Shown here in pieces: positions 45,512-54,183 of a stretch of DNA of 64,000 nucleotides. A program made the position numbers and the translations under genes. A model generated the notes under the pieces. It did no database searches and was not told where the DNA came from. It worked only from the letters and a program-made list of their open reading frames with translations. Positions within the stretch are counted from its first letter, which is position 1, and the number at the start of each line of letters is the position of its first letter. Source of the stretch: Verrucomicrobiaceae bacterium UBA1938 (GTDB taxonomy: Bacteria; Verrucomicrobiota; Verrucomicrobiia; Verrucomicrobiales; Verrucomicrobiaceae); contig DDFC01000035.1 in the NCBI GenBank assembly GCA_002336895.1, positions 257,741 through 321,740 of the forward strand, read 5' to 3'.

Positions 45512-47712
45512 AAGCAGCCACCCTTCTTGTCCTCCTGGCGTTTGCCGGGGTTCTCAACGCCCAGATGCCGCCAGCGCTTGTGAATGGCGAGCGGGGGAAA
45601 ATCCTGGAGGGCGTCAAAACGGTGCCGAAGGCGGGAGCGCCGGGGCCGATTGGGATCTGGGGGAACATGGCGTTTCCGATTTTGGCGGCTCCGGACAAGG
45701 AGGGCGTGGAGATCGCTGTGGCGGCAGCGGCAGGGTATGGAAAGGGGCGCATCATCCTCTTCGGACACAACAGCTATCTGGCAGGCGGTGAAGGTGGGGA
45801 TCATGCGAAGCTGATGGAGAACTGCGTGGAGTGGGCGGGCAACAAGGAGAAGCCGCGCGTGGGCCTGAAGGGGGTGAATGCGGTGAATCTGTACAAGCAG
45901 CGGGGTTTTAATGCGGAGACTTTTGACAAGATCGAGAAGAAGAGCCTGAACGACTACGACGTGGTGATCGTGAACATGCAGGGCATCATCAGCCCCGAGG
46001 AAGGCGCGGTGGTGGCAGAGTATGTGAAGGGCGGAGGCGGGTTCATCGGCGGGATGACGGGATGGGCCTTTGGGCAGACGAGCGGCGGGAAGGACCTGGC
46101 GGTGTCCCATGGACTGAATCAGGCGCTGATGCCTGCGGGCGTGGCGATCACAGACATGAGTGCATTTGACCAGCTGAGAGGCTTTGAGGCACGCACGGAA
46201 CTGCCAGCGATGATGAATGCGTCTGAAGCGATCAGCGCGATCAAGAAGCAGCGTGATGGCGGACCGGCGCTGACGGCGGAGCAGATGAAGCAGGGCACGA
46301 ATGCGATCCAGATCGCGATGGCAGCGCAACCGCCGGACCGCAGCAATCTCAAGACGGCTGTGCTGGCGGCGCTGGGTAATGCGGGTGCGGACGCAGCCGT
46401 GCCGACTGCGCAAGCTCCACTGACTGCCGAGAAGCATGCGGCGCAGAGGCTGCGGCTGGGCATGGAGACGCGAGTGCTGAGGCTGGCCTCCGGCGAAGGT
46501 GTGGCGGCGCATCCTGCGCATGTGGCCTTTCCCGGCAAGGTGCCTGCGGATTCACCGCGTGTGTCCAGCGAGATCAAAGTGACGCCGAGCATTCCTGGCT
46601 GGACCAGCACGGGATTATACGCGGCGGCGGGAGAGACGATCACGGTGACGCTACCGGAAAAGCTGGCCGACAAGGGCTATGCGGTGCGCATCGGCTGCCA
46701 TAGCGACACGCTTTACCATCTGGACAAGTGGGAGCGTGCGCCGGACATCACGCGCAGCGTGCCGCTGGCCACTGCCACGACGAAGACGGCGAGTGCATTT
46801 GGAGGGCTGATCTACATCGAGGTGCCGGGGCGAGCGAAGGATGACGAGCCATTTACTGCGGCGATCAAAAACGCGGTGCCTGCGCCGCTGTTTGTGCTGG
46901 GACAGGATGACGATGCGAAATGGAACGAGATCAAGAAGCGCCCTGCGCCGTGGGCGGAGCTGGCGTGTGACAAGCTGATCCTGAGCTGCCCCACCGAGGT
47001 GGCGCGTGCGATCAACAACCCGACGCAGCTGATGGAGTTCTGGAAGCAGGTGGTGGAAGCGCAGGATGATGTGACGAACCAGACTGCCGAGCGGAAACGG
47101 CCTGAGCGAATCGTGGCGGATGTGCAGATCAGCGCGGGGTACATGCACAGTGGGTACCCGATCATGATCCCGACGAGCGCCGCGCCGGAGATGACGACCT
47201 TTGGCAAGCTGAAGTTCCCCGGCTGGGGGTTTTATCATGAGATCGGTCACAACCATCAGCGTGGGGATTTCACCTTTGATGGAACGGGCGAGGTGACGAA
47301 CAACGTCATCGGGATGTACTGCTATGAGGCCGTGCTGAAGAAGGACTGGCTGATCGGGCATGGCGCGATCTCCGAAGAAGCGCGCAAGGAGCACCTCCAG
47401 AAGATCAAGAAGGCCTCGAACAAATGGCAGGTGTGGAAGAGCGATCCCTTCACGGCGCTGACGACGTACATCCAGCTGGTGCAGGAGTTTGGGTGGGAGA
47501 GCTGGCGCAAGTATTTGTACAGCTTTGATGATCCCAAGTTTGGCCCTGCGCCGAAGGGGGATGATGAGAGACGTGACCAGTTTCTAGTGCGCTACTCGAA
47601 GATCGCGAACAAGAACCTGGGGCCGTTTTTTGAGGCGTGGGGGATTCCGGTGAGCTCGGCGGCGAAGGAAGAGGTGAGCAAGATGGAGGTGTGGATGCCG
47701 AAGGGGATGTGA
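45508..47712 (+). CDS. Secreted M60-like (enhancin-type) metallopeptidase
   Basis: A 734-residue protein with a signal peptide (MKAATLLVLLAFAGVLNAQ). The N-terminal half contains an AIIA-type/GATase-like domain (DVVIVNMQGIIS, then GGGFIGGMTGWAF). The C-terminal half is an M60-type domain with the zinc-binding HEIGH motif (His577, Glu578, His581) and a third ligand Glu595 in GEVTNN, about 14 residues on, as the gluzincin pattern HExxH-x(8-28)-E requires. M60 enzymes of gut and other bacteria cleave mucin-type glycoproteins. It is translationally coupled to the preceding lipoprotein gene. Confidence 0.8.
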   Translation: MKAATLLVLLAFAGVLNAQMPPALVNGERGKILEGVKTVPKAGAPGPIGIWGNMAFPILAAPDKEGVEIAVAAAAGYGKGRIILFGHNSYLAGGEGGDHAKLMENCVEWAGNKEKPRVGLKGVNAVNLYKQRGFNAETFDKIEKKSLNDYDVVIVNMQGIISPEEGAVVAEYVKGGGGFIGGMTGWAFGQTSGGKDLAVSHGLNQALMPAGVAITDMSAFDQLRGFEARTELPAMMNASEAISAIKKQRDGGPALTAEQMKQGTNAIQIAMAAQPPDRSNLKTAVLAALGNAGADAAVPTAQAPLTAEKHAAQRLRLGMETRVLRLASGEGVAAHPAHVAFPGKVPADSPRVSSEIKVTPSIPGWTSTGLYAAAGETITVTLPEKLADKGYAVRIGCHSDTLYHLDKWERAPDITRSVPLATATTKTASAFGGLIYIEVPGRAKDDEPFTAAIKNAVPAPLFVLGQDDDAKWNEIKKRPAPWAELACDKLILSCPTEVARAINNPTQLMEFWKQVVEAQDDVTNQTAERKRPERIVADVQISAGYMHSGYPIMIPTSAAPEMTTFGKLKFPGWGFYHEIGHNHQRGDFTFDGTGEVTNNVIGMYCYEAVLKKDWLIGHGAISEEARKEHLQKIKKASNKWQVWKSDPFTALTTYIQLVQEFGWESWRKYLYSFDDPKFGPAPKGDDERRDQFLVRYSKIANKNLGPFFEAWGIPVSSAAKEEVSKMEVWMPKGM

Positions 47713-47720
47713 GGGGGGGG

Positions 47721-47951
47721 GAATGACGAATGAGTAAATCCGAATGACGAATGGCCGAGCCATGAGCTGTTGAAGGAGGAGCTGGATAGGATCACAGGTG
47801 GGGAGGGTGAGCCGCCTGTGAGACTGGCCTGTAGGGGAGAAGAGGAGAGATGAGCGTGGCGAAAGCGGCGCTGAAGCGCCGCAGTCCGGGGACGCTGGCG
47901 CGAATTCGGTGTGGCAGGTGATTGCGGAGCGCCGCACAGGGGACTGTGCGG
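47721..47951. repeat. Intergenic cluster of short repeats and a hairpin
   Basis: In the gap between the peptidase and the beta-propeller gene (47713-48008), GAATGACGAATG occurs twice (47721-47732 and 47742-47753). Further on CCGCACAG/CTGTGCGG forms a perfect 8-bp stem with a GGGA loop (47932-47951). Such GC-rich elements look like dispersed intergenic repeats. No gene is seen. Confidence 0.45.
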
Positions 47952-48008
47952 ACCACTATGCTGGCGCCCTTTGCGGAGGCTGTGTGTGATTAGCCAATCG
48001 GCAGCTGA

Positions 48009-49328
48009 TCACTTCGCCAGGGAAGCGCAGATGATTTCTTCGTCGTTGCGCATGAAGACGCATTGGCTGGCGAAGGCGGGGTGGGACCAGACGACGGGGC
48101 GGCGGGGGTCGGTGGTGGTGGGTTTGAGGAGATGGGCGCGGCTGATCTCCTCGTAACCTTTGGGGGAGAGGCGAGCGATGATGAGGTCGCCTTGTTCATT
48201 GGCGAGGAAGAAGCGGTCGGCGTTTTTGATGATGAAGGCATTGGCCCAGCGGACGAGCGGGCCGCCGGTGGTGGCGGCCATACTCTCCCAGAGGCGCTCG
48301 CCAGTTTCGAGCTTGAGGCAGCGGAGCTGGCCGTAGCTGCAGACGCCGTAGATGTGGCCGTCTTGAATGAAGGGGGTGCTGATGAGGCTGTGGAGGGTGT
48401 CGGTGTTTTTTTCGCTGAAGCTTTTGCCTTCCCAAAGCAGCGTGGCCTCGGGCTTGGTGGCGTCGAGCTTGAAGCATTTGGAGCTGGTGTAGAAGGAGGT
48501 GAGGAAGAGGAGATCTCCCACGAGGCGAGGGGTGGGGACGGTGAGGCCGAAGCGCACCTCCCAGGGATAGGACCAGAAGACTTTGCCAGTGGCGGGGTCG
48601 AGGGAATTCACGGCCTGCGGATGCCAGAGGATGAGCTGCCTGGTGCCGCCGGCCTCGATGATGATGGGCGAGCCGTAGCCGGGCTCGCGTGCGTCGAGTG
48701 CGCGCCAGAGCTCCTTGCCGGTGTCTTTGTCGAAGGCGACGGCGACGCTGCCGGGGCCGCCGCAGAGGCAGATGAGGCGCTGGCCGTCGAGCAGCGGATG
48801 ACCGGAAAAGCCCCACATGGGAGTCTTGGCACCGTATTCGGATTTGAAGTCGTGTGACCAGAGAACCTTGCCGCTGGCGGCGTCGAGGCAGAGGAGATTT
48901 CCCTCCGCGCCGAGGGTCCACACCTTGCCGCCGCTGACGAGCGGGGTGCAGCGCGGGCCGGTGGAGTAGCTCATGGTGTAGGTGCAGTCGTAGCGGTGCT
49001 CCCAGATGAGGGAGCCTGATTTGGCATCGAGGCAGAGGACGCGCTCGGTACCCGGGATGAGGCCGCGGGCGAAGGCGTTGCCGGGGATGCTGGCTTTGTC
49101 CGCCACCTGGCGGTCCATGAGATAGACTTTGCCATCGGCCACGGCGGGGCCGGTGTAGCCACCGCCGATTTTTACGCGCCAGAGGACGGGAGGGCCGCCG
49201 GGGGGGAAGGTGTCGAGGATGCTGGATTCGCGCCAGACGGAGTCCCGCTGAGAGCCGAGCCACTGGGGCCAGTCGTCGGCATGAAGAGCTGCGGTGAGCA
49301 GGAGGAGGAGCAGGCTGACGATGCGCAT
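48009..49328 (-). CDS. Secreted PQQ-like beta-propeller protein
   Basis: A 439-residue protein with a signal peptide (MRIVSLLLLLLTAALHAD) at the start used here; an in-frame TTG at 49332-49334 would only add two residues. The mature part starts DWPQWLGSQRDSVWRE, typical of the large PQQ-like (BamB-type) propeller family of Planctomycetes and Verrucomicrobia. Repeats have the pattern G-x-V-W-x-LG-x-x-G-x-LLCLDAASGKVLW, and blades end in W. No dehydrogenase catalytic residues are visible, so the role may be binding or scaffolding. It is divergent from the nanA gene. Confidence 0.85.
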   Translation of the reverse strand: MRIVSLLLLLLTAALHADDWPQWLGSQRDSVWRESSILDTFPPGGPPVLWRVKIGGGYTGPAVADGKVYLMDRQVADKASIPGNAFARGLIPGTERVLCLDAKSGSLIWEHRYDCTYTMSYSTGPRCTPLVSGGKVWTLGAEGNLLCLDAASGKVLWSHDFKSEYGAKTPMWGFSGHPLLDGQRLICLCGGPGSVAVAFDKDTGKELWRALDAREPGYGSPIIIEAGGTRQLILWHPQAVNSLDPATGKVFWSYPWEVRFGLTVPTPRLVGDLLFLTSFYTSSKCFKLDATKPEATLLWEGKSFSEKNTDTLHSLISTPFIQDGHIYGVCSYGQLRCLKLETGERLWESMAATTGGPLVRWANAFIIKNADRFFLANEQGDLIIARLSPKGYEEISRAHLLKPTTTDPRRPVVWSHPAFASQCVFMRNDEEIICASLAK

Positions 49329-49394
49329 GGACAAACAAACTCACCACCCGGATTCATGTTGCAGAGAATCTGGCTGCCCGCAGGTTTGGGCATT

Positions 49395-50321
49395 ATGATG
49401 AACCTGCCAACCCACCAACGCCTGCACGGTCTCGTGACGGCCACGCACACGCCCTTTCATCCTGATGGTGCTCTCAATCTTGATGTGGTGGAGAAGCAGG
49501 CGACTTTTCTGCAAAGCAAGGGGGTGAACATCGTGTTCATCGGCGGCAGCACGGGGGAGAGCCACTCACTGACGCTGGAGGAGCGCCTGCTGCTGGCGAA
49601 ATGCTGGATGGCGGTGACGAAAGGCAGCGAGATGCGTGTGGTGGTGCATGTGGGAGCGAACTGTGTCGCGGATGCAAAGACGCTGGCGGAGCAGGCCGAA
49701 GAGCTGGGGGCAGCAGCCGTCGCGGCGCTGACGCCGATGTATTTCAAGCCGAAAAACGTGGAGCTGCTGGTGGAGACGATGGCGCAGATCGCGGCGGCGG
49801 CTCCGGAGACGCCTTTCTACTACTATGACATTCCTTCGATGACGGGAGTGAACCTGCCAGTGCCCGAGTTTCTGCGTCAGGCGCGTGAGCGGATTCCGAA
49901 TCTGGCGGGTGTGAAATTCACGAACCCTGACCTCATGGCCTACCAGTACTGCCTGCGTGCTGATAGCGGTGGGTGGGATGTGCCCTTTGGCTGCGATGAG
50001 CACATGCTCGGCGCGCTGGCGATGGGCGCGAAGGGAGCGGTGGGAAGCGGATTCAACTTTGCGGCACCGATTTACTCGCGACTGCTGGCGGCGTTTGCGC
50101 AGAAGGATTTTGAGGCGGCGCGGGTGGAGCAATTCCGTGGTGTGCAGATCATCAGTGCTCTGGCCAGCTATGGATACATGGGTGCTGCCAAGGCAGTGAT
50201 GAGCATGCTGGGCGTGGATGTGGGCCCTGCAAGACTGCCGAACAACACGCTGACACCGGCACAGAAGGACAAGCTGCATGGCGAGCTGGAGGCCATGGGG
50301 TTCTTTGAGTGGGTAAAGTAA
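49395..50321 (+). CDS. nanA: N-acetylneuraminate lyase / DHDPS-family aldolase
   Basis: A 308-residue class I aldolase barrel. The family signature is GGSTGESHSLTLEER, the Schiff-base lysine is Lys174 in GVKFTNPDL, and the catalytic tyrosine is Tyr144 in YYYDIPSMTGVNLP. The order and the YxIP and GSTGE forms fit N-acetylneuraminate lyase better than DapA. It would split sialic acid into ManNAc and pyruvate. An ATG at 49398 is an alternative start. The nearby sialate O-acetylesterase, M60 peptidase and MFS transporter make a role in host-glycan use plausible. Confidence 0.85.
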   Translation: MMNLPTHQRLHGLVTATHTPFHPDGALNLDVVEKQATFLQSKGVNIVFIGGSTGESHSLTLEERLLLAKCWMAVTKGSEMRVVVHVGANCVADAKTLAEQAEELGAAAVAALTPMYFKPKNVELLVETMAQIAAAAPETPFYYYDIPSMTGVNLPVPEFLRQARERIPNLAGVKFTNPDLMAYQYCLRADSGGWDVPFGCDEHMLGALAMGAKGAVGSGFNFAAPIYSRLLAAFAQKDFEAARVEQFRGVQIISALASYGYMGAAKAVMSMLGVDVGPARLPNNTLTPAQKDKLHGELEAMGFFEWVK

Positions 50322-50650
50322 TACCACAGGCGACTCAAAACGGGACTTTTTCCCCGGCTGATCAAGCCGTCTTGAAGAAGCGACTGACCGTGTGGAATCG
50401 AGGCGGGAAGGGAGTCACGGCGAAGCGGAATGGCGGGGAGACGCTGCTGGAGAGCGCGATGTGCAAAGAAAGCAATAGGTTTGCTTTCCGGTCTCGCGTG
50501 CACATACCCAGGGTCGCCTCGCTGAGGCTCGGCTGACCCTTGGGCTTAAATACGCAGCCCCTTTGGGGCTGGTGCGATGAAGAAGTGCTTACGGTCAAAA
50601 GTGAACGGACCTGTTTTCAACCGATTGTGGTACTATAACAGCAACCCCAC
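50322..50650. repeat. Intergenic region with nested inverted repeats
   Basis: This 329-base gap contains no gene. From 50507 to 50544 CCCAGGGTC pairs imperfectly with GACCCTTGGG (one extra base), enclosing GCCTC-GCT-GAGGC (50516-50528). A second stem CAGCCCC/GGGGCTG (50555-50571) follows. The combination resembles REP-type elements and looks like one copy of a dispersed repeat. Confidence 0.5.
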
Positions 50651-51577
50651 TCAGCGTGTGACGCGGAGCAGGGGTGTGGGCAGATGCTCGCTGGACATCC
50701 AGAGGGTGAGGCTGTCGGTGTCGTAGCACACGCCTTCGAGCTGACGGAGAAGCTGGGGCTCGATGCGGATGGGCGGCTGTGTCAGGGCCTCTGAGAGCGG
50801 CTTGTCTTTGGGCAACTGCCACTCGTAGAGGCTGCTGTAGGTGGAGACGACCATGCGGGTGCCATCTGGCGAGAAGCAGGCGGCGGTGGTCATGCAGTTG
50901 TCATGCGGACGCTTGCCGGCGCGGATGAGCGTCGGGAAGGCCAGATCGACGACTTTTTCCAGAGTCATGCTGACCTTGGGCTGAAGCGGCTGAGGGAAGG
51001 CGTAGAGAGCGCATTTGCCGTCATCGCTCTTGGTGAGGATGTAGAGACGGCGGGTCTGAGGATGGACAAGCAGGCTTTCGGCGTTGCGATGGCCGTCGGG
51101 ATAATTGGCGCGCCAGATGATTGGCTCGGCGGTCTCGGTTTCCTCGACGGACTGGCCGGGGGCACGGATGGCGGGCTCGGGGATCTGATAGACCTGGATG
51201 GTGGAGCGGATGAAGAAGTTGTCGCCAATGTCGCCGATGAAGAGGGTGGGAGTTCCGGCCTCGTCCTTGCCGGAGGCGATGTCTTCCCAGTCGAAATTGG
51301 CGGCATCTCGCACACGCACTTTGGCGCGGGTTTTTCCACTGCGGTCGATGGCGAAGACGCAGGGCTCGCCACCGGAATCGTTCACAGTCCAGAAGACTGA
51401 GGGATCGCGGATGCCCAGAGCGAGGCCGGAGCTTTCCTTGATGCGCTTGTCCTCCAGGATGGCGACCTGCGTGCTTTTGCCGGGCACGGGCTTTTCAGGC
51501 CATGTCACCGTGCTCTGGGCCCGGGAGGATGAAACGCCCGCAAGGAGGAGCACGAGCTGGAGCAGGGCAGCTTTCAT
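50651..51577 (-). CDS. Secreted beta-propeller-like protein
   Basis: A 308-residue protein with a signal peptide (MKAALLQLVLLLAGVSSSRAQ). The mature part has KESSGLALGIRDPSVFWTVNDSG, then DWEDIASG and NAESLLVHPQTRRLYILTKS. These are propeller-like motifs seen in esterase-like or SdiA-regulated surface proteins. Strands recur every 40-50 residues. No catalytic motif is clear. It lies next to the amidase gene (6 bases after its stop), so it is likely co-transcribed with it and may act in the envelope. Confidence 0.7.
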   Translation of the reverse strand: MKAALLQLVLLLAGVSSSRAQSTVTWPEKPVPGKSTQVAILEDKRIKESSGLALGIRDPSVFWTVNDSGGEPCVFAIDRSGKTRAKVRVRDAANFDWEDIASGKDEAGTPTLFIGDIGDNFFIRSTIQVYQIPEPAIRAPGQSVEETETAEPIIWRANYPDGHRNAESLLVHPQTRRLYILTKSDDGKCALYAFPQPLQPKVSMTLEKVVDLAFPTLIRAGKRPHDNCMTTAACFSPDGTRMVVSTYSSLYEWQLPKDKPLSEALTQPPIRIEPQLLRQLEGVCYDTDSLTLWMSSEHLPTPLLRVTR

Positions 51578-51583
51578 GGCAGG

Positions 51584-52312
51584 TCAGCCCAAGGGTGTGG
51601 CCGGACCTGCCAGCATGCGGTTGTAGTGGAACTGCACACGGCCCTGGAACCAGCGCCAGGTCTGCCCGGGCCTGCCGCGCTCCAGCAAGAAATGAGGGCA
51701 GTCTTTGTGCAGAGGAGAAACGCCGTAGCGCGGCCAGTGATAGTGAGGCACCACATTGCTGAGAGGGATGTCGTAGGCCCGCATAAGGTAGGCGGCGAGG
51801 CGGGCGGTGCGATCGATGGTGAGAGCGATGTCGTTGCCATTGTGCTCGCACATCTCGATGCCGATGCTGTAGTTATTTCCCACGCCGTCGAAGTCGGCAT
51901 GCTCCCCCTGCTCGCGACAAGGGAGGTGCTGAATGGCCACGTCGTCCTGCACGGTGAAGTGCCAGGTGAGGAAGCCGATGCGGTTGCCGCCTTTGCGCTT
52001 GGTGGCACGGAGCGCGCCGCGCTTGAGCGCGAGGGCGTGCTGATAGGCGTTTCCGGTGTAGTTCTGGGTGCTGTGAATGGTGATGTAACGCGGCTTCATG
52101 GGCCGGTAGTAGCGGCGGCCCACGGTGCCAGCGGGGATGATGTCGAGCTTGACGTGCGTTTCGGCGAGCAGCTGGTCCGGAGTCAGCACACCCGGAGGCA
52201 CGGGAGCAAAGCGTGACTCCCAGCGTGCCACGCGTGAGCCATCGTACGTGGCGCAGGCCACGACAAAGCATGCGAGAGCCAATGGTAGGAGAAGTGCGAC
52301 GTTTCTGCGCAT
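51584..52312 (-). CDS. Lipoprotein N-acetylmuramoyl-L-alanine amidase
   Basis: A 242-residue protein from the ATG at 52310-52312. The signal ends in FVVAC with lipid-modified Cys20. The amidase_2 domain (PGRP/T7-lysozyme type) starts at YITIHST with His80, has TWHFTVQDD and SIGIEMCEHNG, and ends in the zinc site: His190 in VPHYHW and Cys205 in KDCPH, where Lys203-x-Cys205 mirrors the Lys128-x-Cys130 of T7 lysozyme. It would cut the amide bond between MurNAc and the peptide stem in the periplasm. It shares a probable operon with the next gene (50651). Confidence 0.88.
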   Translation of the reverse strand: MRRNVALLLPLALACFVVACATYDGSRVARWESRFAPVPPGVLTPDQLLAETHVKLDIIPAGTVGRRYYRPMKPRYITIHSTQNYTGNAYQHALALKRGALRATKRKGGNRIGFLTWHFTVQDDVAIQHLPCREQGEHADFDGVGNNYSIGIEMCEHNGNDIALTIDRTARLAAYLMRAYDIPLSNVVPHYHWPRYGVSPLHKDCPHFLLERGRPGQTWRWFQGRVQFHYNRMLAGPATPLG

Positions 52313-52500
52313 GAGACTTTGTAGAGTCCGGCGCTCAAAATTCAACGTTCATCTTGAGCCATCTGCATGCAGCTGGGCCGAGGCCTGAATCTTCCGCCCA
52401 AGAAGCAAGATGAGTGAAAGAACCGGTGCTCCGGCGGCGGCGTGATTCGTGTGAATTCGGTATTGTCATCCCCCGGCATGTCATTCAACATCCGCGCTTC

Positions 52501-53886
52501 ATGAGCACCCCGTCCACTCCCGATTCCACCGCTCCCTGGTACAAGCAGCTGACCGGCTACCACTGGTTTGTGCTGATTGTGGCTTCAGCCGCATGGTTCT
52601 TTGACTGCCTGGACCAGCGGCTGTTCTCACTGGCCCGTGTGCCTGCGCTGGTGGAGCTGATGAAACTGCCCCCGACGAATCCCGACCTGCAGGCCTTTGG
52701 CAAAGTGGTCACGGCCTGCTTTCTGATCGGCTGGGGTGTGGGTGGACTGATCTTTGGCGCGCTGGGAGACAAGTATGGCCGCGCCCGGATGCTGACGCTG
52801 ACGATCCTGATCTACTCCGCCTTCACCGGCCTGAGCTACTTCAGCAAGACCAAGCTCGACTTCACCATTTTCCGCTTCCTCACCGGAGTGGGTGTGGGCG
52901 GTGTGTTTGGCCTGGCTGTGGCCTTGATCGCTGAGACGGTGCCGAACGGTGCCCGCACCCAGTGCCTGGGGCTGCTGCAGATCCTGTCCACGATCGGCAA
53001 CATCACGGCAGGGTTTGCCAAGATCGGGATCGACTCCCTGGAGGCGAACCATACCATCACCGCCGGGTCGGGCTGGCGCTGGATGTTCCTGATCGGTGCG
53101 GCTCCTGCACTGATGATCATCTTCACCCGCAACTACCTCAAGGAGCCCGCCTCCTGGCAGCACCTGAAGGACACGAACCAGCTGCCCAAGGGGAGCATCC
53201 TGGCCCCGTATGCCAGCCTGCTGGCCAGCGCACGCTGGCGTAAAAACCTGCTCGTGGGTGCAGTGATCGCCAGCACGGGAGTGGTGGGCCTGTGGGCCAT
53301 CGGCGAGTATGCCGTGGACCTGCAGAAGGTGGCCTTCAAACAGTACTTTGAAAAGGCGGGAACGGCCCCTGACAAGATCGCGGCAGAAGTGAACAATGCG
53401 ATCTCGGTGGCTTATCTCTGGAACATGATGGGTGCGGCGGTGGGGATGACCCTCTTTACGAACGTGGCCAAGCTGGGTCGCCGACTGGCCTTCTTCCTGG
53501 GATTCAGCGCCGCGCTGACGGCGACCTTCCTGGTTTACTGGAAGATGAGCGACCCGATCTCCGCCCGCTGGATGATGTTCCTGATGGGCACCGCGCAGCT
53601 GAGCGTGTTTGCCGGCTTTGCCATCTACCTGCCTGAGCTTTTCCCGAGCAAGCTGCGCAGCACGGGCACGAGCTTCTGCTACAATCTGGGGCGCTTTGCC
53701 GCCGCAGGAGGCAGCTTCTTCTCCGCGACGCTGACGTCAGGCGTCTATGGCAAGTTTGCCGCAGAGGGCCCGGATCTGCCGCTGCGCTACGCGGCGATGA
53801 CCATGTGCGCCATTTTCCTGCTGGGCATTTTCATTCTGCCATTCGCACCTGAAACCAAGGGCAAACCGCTGCCTGAGGACGACTAA
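52501..53886 (+). CDS. MFS transporter
   Basis: A 461-residue major-facilitator permease with 12 hydrophobic segments. The start is set at the ATG at 52501-52503 (MSTPSTPDSTAPWYK); an earlier in-frame start would add 29 charged residues. Motif A is in GALGDKYGRARMLTL, and TGVGVGGVFGLAVALIAETVP is the family's central helix pair. The second half has YLPELFPSKLRSTGTSFCYNLGRF, as in the sialate/aromatic-acid (SHS/AAHS) group. The substrate is unknown. Sialic acid is an attractive guess because nanA is 2 kb away. The small gene at 53889 starts 2 bases after its stop. Confidence 0.88.
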   Translation: MSTPSTPDSTAPWYKQLTGYHWFVLIVASAAWFFDCLDQRLFSLARVPALVELMKLPPTNPDLQAFGKVVTACFLIGWGVGGLIFGALGDKYGRARMLTLTILIYSAFTGLSYFSKTKLDFTIFRFLTGVGVGGVFGLAVALIAETVPNGARTQCLGLLQILSTIGNITAGFAKIGIDSLEANHTITAGSGWRWMFLIGAAPALMIIFTRNYLKEPASWQHLKDTNQLPKGSILAPYASLLASARWRKNLLVGAVIASTGVVGLWAIGEYAVDLQKVAFKQYFEKAGTAPDKIAAEVNNAISVAYLWNMMGAAVGMTLFTNVAKLGRRLAFFLGFSAALTATFLVYWKMSDPISARWMMFLMGTAQLSVFAGFAIYLPELFPSKLRSTGTSFCYNLGRFAAAGGSFFSATLTSGVYGKFAAEGPDLPLRYAAMTMCAIFLLGIFILPFAPETKGKPLPEDD

Positions 53887-53888
53887 AA

Positions 53889-54173
53889 ATGACCGCTGCC
53901 GAACTCAAGACCGCTTCCCTGGCGGAGGCCGAAGCCATTTCCCCGGAAGCGCTGGCGCTCTGGCACGCCAAGCAGGACAACTGGGATGCCGCGCACAACA
54001 TCGCGCAGGACATCCACACCAAGATGGGATCGTGGATTCATGCGCTGCTGCATGTGATCGAGGGAGACCAATGGAACGCGGACTACTGGTTTGCGAAAGC
54101 GGGGAAGCCCTCTCACGGCCCGAAGGAGATTGACAAACTTTGGGACGAAATCGCCGGTGTTGTGCTATCTTGA
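53889..54173 (+). CDS. Small conserved-looking protein
   Basis: A 94-residue acidic protein with repeated Trp-Asp/His segments: WHAKQDNWDAAHNIAQDIH, then WIHALLHVIEGDQWNADYWFAKAG. The Trp/His/Asp-rich layout suggests a helical hairpin with a conserved surface pocket, and I recall similar proteins of unknown role in Verrucomicrobia and Bacteroidetes. It starts 2 bases after the MFS gene and precedes argA by 10 bases, so it is probably co-transcribed with one or both. Function unknown. Confidence 0.7.
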   Translation: MTAAELKTASLAEAEAISPEALALWHAKQDNWDAAHNIAQDIHTKMGSWIHALLHVIEGDQWNADYWFAKAGKPSHGPKEIDKLWDEIAGVVLS

Positions 54174-54183
54174 CGCCCAGGCA

